Source: Planctomycetota bacterium | GTDB taxonomy: Bacteria > Planctomycetota > Phycisphaerae > SM23-33 | Assembly (NCBI GenBank): GCA_021160865.1 | Contig: JAGHBS010000245.1 | Coordinates: 1-8,292 of the forward strand | Length of the DNA: 8,292 nucleotides | Direction: 5' to 3' | Shown: positions 4,671-8,292 of the stretch, one piece after another | How the letters are laid out: the number at the start of each line of letters is the position of its first letter | How positions within the stretch are numbered: position 1 is the first letter of the stretch | The notes under the pieces: generated by a model | Database searches by the model: none | Told to the model about the DNA's origin: nothing | What the model saw: the letters and a program-made list of their open reading frames with translations, nothing else | Made by a program: the position numbers and the translations under genes

Positions 4671-6555
4671 AACGGCCAGGCTTCAGGAAGAGAGATACGT
4701 AGGGGGACTCAAATGGTCCGTCTGGAAGAGGATGTTCAGCTTCCTGTCACCCTACAAGCGCTTCATGGTAGGGCTCGTACTCGTCGCATTGCTCCAAGCC
4801 GGGTTAGAGGCGGCCTTTCCCTTAGTAACCCGTGGCATCATCGACCATGCCGTCCAAAACCGGATACACGCCCATCTGCTGCCCTGGATACTGATGTATG
4901 CCCTGCTGTCAATAATGTTGTGTGCAGGGACTTGGGCTTTCATTAGGCTTGCTGCAGTGATTTCCACCAACGTCTCTCATGACATTCGCAGGGCAGGGTT
5001 CAGGAAGTTGCAGGAACTTCCATTTTCCTACTACGATCGCCGGTCAGTTGGCTGGTTGATTACCCGCCTGACATCGGATTGTGATCGTCTCAGTCGCTTT
5101 ATCGCATGGAGCGGTATGGATTTCATCTGGGGCGTTGCCATGCTCCTGGGCATAGGTGCGGTCATGCTTTATTTGAACTGGCGCCTCGCCCTAATCGTGA
5201 TGACGATAATTCCCCCGATGGCCTGGCTGAGCCTGATTTTTCAAAAACGTATATTGGCAACGTCGCGAAAGGTTCGAAGGATTAATTCCAACATCACTGC
5301 CTCGTACAGCGAGTCGATCATGGGCGTGCGCACCACCAAGACCCTCGTACGGGAAGAAGAGAATCTTCGCGAATTCAGCAGCCTGACGAATGATATGTTC
5401 ACTTCATCGGTACGCAATGCCTTGCTTCAATCGATGTACTTCCCGATAGTCGTATCGTTAGGAAGTGTCGGCACGGGGCTGGTGCTCTGGCGGGGTGGGG
5501 TGGAGGTAATGTCGGCTCTACCTTCGTCGATGAGCATTGGTACGCTACTGGCGTTCATTTCCTACAGCGGTGCCTTCATAGGACCGATTCGCGAACTGGC
5601 GATGCTATTAGCCGAATCGCAGAATGCCCAGGCGGCGGCTGAACGCATTACAGGTCTGTTGGAAATCACTCCTGAAATCAAGGACTCGCCCGAAGTTATC
5701 GAGGCGGTCGAACGAAATACCGCTCGAGGACTGCCAGCCGGCGTAGCGATTGACGGAAGGGAAGATAAGATCGAAACCATCGAGTTCCGCAACGTCTCGT
5801 TTGCATACAAACAAGGCAAGGAGGTACTCAAGGATTTCAATCTTACCGTCAGGTCTGGTCAGTCCATCGCGCTGGTTGGCCCGACCGGTGGAGGAAAAAC
5901 GACCATAGTCAACTTACTATGCCGGTTCTACGAGCCAAGTTCCGGTCAAGTACTTATAAACGGTGTAGACTACCGAAAAAGGCCGCTGCAATGGCTTCAA
6001 TCAAACATCGGAGTGGTGTTGCAGACTCCGCACCTGTTCGACGACACCATTTACGAGAATATCCGCTACGGTAATTTACAGGCCGATGATAGGCAAGTCG
6101 AATGGGCGGCCAAATTGGTCAACGCCCATGATTTCATCATGAATCTCGAAAATGGCTACGATACGCGAATAGGTGAAGGCGGAAACAAACTTTCCACCGG
6201 ACAAAAACAGCTGGTCTGTCTTGCCCGCGCGGTACTGGCCGATCCGCAGATATTCATCATGGATGAAGCAACATCGTCGGTAGATACCGAAACGGAGCAA
6301 TTAATCCAGCAGGGCCTGATGAATGTTCTGAAAGGACGCATCAGTTTCATAATCGCCCACCGCCTTTCGACGATTAAATCAGCCGATCAGATCCTCATAA
6401 TTGAGAACGGTAAAATCGTGGAAAGGGGAACTCACGCGGAATTAATCCGGCTCAAAGGCGAATATTATGATTTGTATATAAACCAATTCTCGCAGGAACG
6501 ACAGAGGCGAATTTTCGCTGAATGTTTCCCCCAGGAGCAATGCCCCGAACCATGA
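4660..6555 (+). CDS. ABC exporter half-transporter, catalytically competent subunit (heterodimer partner 2)
   Basis: This 631-aa inner-membrane protein has the same order as its partner: transmembrane domain (about 30-315), then ATPase (about 370-610). Motifs: A-loop Tyr383, Walker A GPTGGGKT 407-414, Q-loop Gln455, signature LSTGQ 511-515, Walker B IFIMDE 531-536 with the catalytic Glu536, and H-loop His567. Walker B is normal, but the signature has Thr for the first Gly of LSGGQ. This is the mirror image of partner 1, so one composite ATP site should hydrolyse and the other mainly bind. The linker between membrane domain and ATPase is about 15 residues longer than in partner 1 (around 340-370, charged). 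The gene overlaps partner 1 by 11 bp, and a 173-nt gap follows. The substrate is unknown. Confidence 0.95.
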   Translation: MSTKTARLQEERYVGGLKWSVWKRMFSFLSPYKRFMVGLVLVALLQAGLEAAFPLVTRGIIDHAVQNRIHAHLLPWILMYALLSIMLCAGTWAFIRLAAVISTNVSHDIRRAGFRKLQELPFSYYDRRSVGWLITRLTSDCDRLSRFIAWSGMDFIWGVAMLLGIGAVMLYLNWRLALIVMTIIPPMAWLSLIFQKRILATSRKVRRINSNITASYSESIMGVRTTKTLVREEENLREFSSLTNDMFTSSVRNALLQSMYFPIVVSLGSVGTGLVLWRGGVEVMSALPSSMSIGTLLAFISYSGAFIGPIRELAMLLAESQNAQAAAERITGLLEITPEIKDSPEVIEAVERNTARGLPAGVAIDGREDKIETIEFRNVSFAYKQGKEVLKDFNLTVRSGQSIALVGPTGGGKTTIVNLLCRFYEPSSGQVLINGVDYRKRPLQWLQSNIGVVLQTPHLFDDTIYENIRYGNLQADDRQVEWAAKLVNAHDFIMNLENGYDTRIGEGGNKLSTGQKQLVCLARAVLADPQIFIMDEATSSVDTETEQLIQQGLMNVLKGRISFIIAHRLSTIKSADQILIIENGKIVERGTHAELIRLKGEYYDLYINQFSQERQRRIFAECFPQEQCPEP

Positions 6556-6585
6556 TTTGCCTTTCCTCTCAATTAGAAGCGAGTT

Positions 6586-6602
6586 GCTATTGTCGAAATA
6601 GC
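6586..6602 (+). repeat. Short hairpin after the ABC operon
   Basis: GCTATT (6586-6591) and AATAGC (6597-6602) form a 6-bp stem with a 5-nt loop, 30 nt after the second ABC stop. There is no T-run, so it is at most a weak or Rho-assisted end. A UUCG-capped mini-hairpin (TTGC-TTCG-GCAA, 6695-6706) lies further down, before the next gene. No convincing terminator separates the operon from the TPR gene. Confidence 0.3.
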
Positions 6603-6728
6603 TCATTCGGAAACCGTTCAACCACTTCCCCTCAATGCCCGACATGCGTATACTACTGTTCATGTGAAGGTATTCATGCTGACAAGTCAACATATTGCTT
6701 CGGCAAAACTATTATCGGGAAAAGGCAT

Positions 6729-8292
6729 ATGAAAACCATGCGTACAATCGTGCTGATAGCCCTGGTTTTCTTCACGGTTAGAACAGCAAGCAGCCGGGAA
6801 CCCCCCAAGCGTCCACCGACTTTAGCCGAGCAGGCCTCCAAACTTTACACCTCGGCGATGAGTCAGTATCGCGATCGTCATTGGAAACAAGCAGAGGGCC
6901 TGCTGAAAAAATTCGTCAAGACCTATCCTTCTCACGAATACGTACCGGCAGCATATCTGGAATTGGCATACTGTCGAGAGCAGTTGAAGGATTTTGCAGG
7001 CTGGGAAAAATCGCTCGACACAGTAATCAAGCGATTCTGGGGCTCGCCAGCATGGTTTATGGCATATGCAGCCAGGATGAAACGTGCAAAAGAATTGAAG
7101 GAAAACGATAAATATCTCAAACTTCTTACAGCGATGTCCCGGCGCGTTCGCGAGTTGCCCTTCCGAATGTACACTCAGATTGGATGGAGTTATTGGAACT
7201 ATGAGTATTATAACTACCGTTTGAGCCCCCTGCGTCCCAAAGCAGCGGAGATGGATATCATCATCCGCAAGCCAGGCTGGATTATGGACGTTGTGGAAAT
7301 GGCCGACACACCCGCCCGTGCCAGACGGGCAATATCAGCCCTGCAATATACATTCAAGAAATACAGCAATGAACTTCCTCCCGATTGGCAATACGCACGC
7401 GTTGCACTGATGAAAAAGGCAGGCTTGACCGCCCAGGCCAAAAATGCCCTGAAGAAATACATCAATGAATGGGGCGACGATCCGCGTGTCGTAGAAATCT
7501 GGCTACTCAAATTGAACGATGCCTACGCACGAAAGGATGAAAAAGAAATAGACAAGATCATCGATTACCTAGTGAAAAATTACAAGGGAATCGGAAGCAA
7601 GTATTATTTCATCATTGATGGCTCGTTGCGCGTAATGGAAGGCAGAGTGGCAAGGGCACTGGCAAAAAGGCTAAAGGAACTTTACGAGGCAGATAAGTAT
7701 GAGCGATTCACCAAATTAGCCCGCTTCTACCTTCAAACGTATACCGCTTCTTACTGGCGGCGGCGATGGATAATCGACCTATGGTACAGTATGGCTAAAA
7801 AACGAGCTCAAGGAGGTAATACTTCAAGGATACCTTCGACTCTAAAAATGCTTGATGAGTTCCCGTTAGAACAAACCCCATCCGCCAAGCGACGAAATAT
7901 CACCAGAAAGATAGAACTCTATGTCCTGATGAAAAATTTCGACCAGGCTGTTCAATTAGCAAACGAATTGCTTGGAGATAAGTATTATTGTGCTGCTGGA
8001 TACAATCTAATCGAACGCTACGCCAATCGATACAACCCCTTCGCGAAGGTACTCGAAAAGGCACGGGCTAAGTGGAAAATCCCCAAAGACAATCCGAACA
8101 GCCCTGCTGTCAAATTGCTGGAAAATCTTACAAAGAGGCTCAAGGATGATCAGATCCGCCATGCTGAGGAAATCGGCGAGGAAATGTTTGCAAAGTACCG
8201 CTCGGATGCTTCGACAATAAAGGCAGTAAAGAGGCTGGCGGATTACTATTTCAAGAAGGTTATCCCCGAACCACGCGATAAGTGGATGGAAC
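6729..8292 (+). CDS. Secreted TPR-like helical repeat protein (partial, 3' end outside window)
   Basis: An uninterrupted frame runs from ATG 6729 to the window edge: 521 codons and no stop. The N-terminus MKTMRTIVLIALVFFTVRTASS is a signal peptide, so the protein is likely periplasmic or surface-exposed. The rest is helical, rich in Lys, Arg, Tyr and Ala. The segment at about 35-70 (YTSAMSQYRDRHWKQAEGLLKKF... with TYPSHEY) reads as a tetratricopeptide-type helix pair, and the next (about 72-105) is similar, as in outer-membrane assembly or YbgF-like proteins. Later repeats, such as NFDQAVQLANELL at 403-415, are diverged. No enzyme motif is seen. The start is 6729, or possibly the ATG at 6738; purines at 6717-6725 serve either imperfectly. 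A scaffold role is the best guess. The link to the upstream exporter is only proximity (173 nt). Confidence 0.85.
   Translation, partial: MKTMRTIVLIALVFFTVRTASSREPPKRPPTLAEQASKLYTSAMSQYRDRHWKQAEGLLKKFVKTYPSHEYVPAAYLELAYCREQLKDFAGWEKSLDTVIKRFWGSPAWFMAYAARMKRAKELKENDKYLKLLTAMSRRVRELPFRMYTQIGWSYWNYEYYNYRLSPLRPKAAEMDIIIRKPGWIMDVVEMADTPARARRAISALQYTFKKYSNELPPDWQYARVALMKKAGLTAQAKNALKKYINEWGDDPRVVEIWLLKLNDAYARKDEKEIDKIIDYLVKNYKGIGSKYYFIIDGSLRVMEGRVARALAKRLKELYEADKYERFTKLARFYLQTYTASYWRRRWIIDLWYSMAKKRAQGGNTSRIPSTLKMLDEFPLEQTPSAKRRNITRKIELYVLMKNFDQAVQLANELLGDKYYCAAGYNLIERYANRYNPFAKVLEKARAKWKIPKDNPNSPAVKLLENLTKRLKDDQIRHAEEIGEEMFAKYRSDASTIKAVKRLADYYFKKVIPEPRDKWME

Noticed and set aside
6442..6693. 83-codon minus-strand frame over the ABC 3' end
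   Set aside because: About half is antisense to the ATPase domain of the second ABC gene. No ribosome-binding site or family resemblance was seen.
6586..6706. Terminator between the ABC operon and the TPR gene
   Set aside because: The two small hairpins here have no T-run, so neither qualifies as an intrinsic terminator.
6881..7111. 76-codon + strand frame inside the TPR gene
   Set aside because: It lies in another frame of a 521-codon uninterrupted coding region with a signal peptide, so it is a shadow.
1..8292. CRISPR array, insertion sequence, integrase or attachment site
   Set aside because: No regularly spaced repeats, transposase or integrase motifs were seen. The region after the tRNA carries no integrase and no obvious repeat of the tRNA 3' end, so a tRNA-targeted island is not supported within this window.

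Overview
The window looks like chromosomal DNA of a planctomycete, most likely from the Phycisphaerae side of that phylum. This is inferred from three things. There are two consecutive secreted proteins with PEP-CTERM sorting tails. One of them carries the 'LADDFLC...ITDVHFWGSW' domain that recurs in planctomycete genomes. There is also a stand-alone CBM48 glycogen-binding protein. Base composition looks intermediate. No phage, transposase, CRISPR array or toxin/defence gene was seen.

Layout, left to right, with every recognised protein gene on the + strand. (1) 1-47: the last 14 codons of a PEP-CTERM protein cut by the window edge. (2) 131-880: a complete PEP-CTERM protein, followed by a hairpin and a textbook intrinsic terminator. 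(3) 1130-1426: a 98-aa CBM48/AMPK-beta-like protein behind an unusual inverted repeat. (4) 1622-2134: a 170-aa FMN nitroreductase, with a perfect TATAAT box about 90 nt upstream. (5) 2171-2244: tRNA-Arg(CCU). (6) 2245-2792: a 548-nt stretch with no recognised gene. It holds a 23-codon micro-ORF with a strong ribosome-binding site, several inverted repeats and an imperfect direct repeat. (7) 2793-4670 and 4660-6555: two overlapping half-transporter genes for an ABC exporter. (8) 6729 to the window end: the start of a large secreted TPR-like protein.

The two ABC genes clearly work together. Their stop and start regions overlap by 11 bp. Their sequence deviations are complementary: the first subunit has Asp at the catalytic Walker B position and a normal LSGGQ, while the second has a normal Walker B Glu and a degenerate LSTGQ. 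This is the expected pattern for a heterodimeric exporter with one degenerate and one competent ATP site. The other genes look like independent units with no visible shared pathway.

I do not see convincing evidence of a new multi-gene system. The best leads are the micro-ORF and structured, partly repeated leader before the ABC operon, the stand-alone glycogen-binding protein with its dyad, and a possible decayed gene on the minus strand at 1449-1569.
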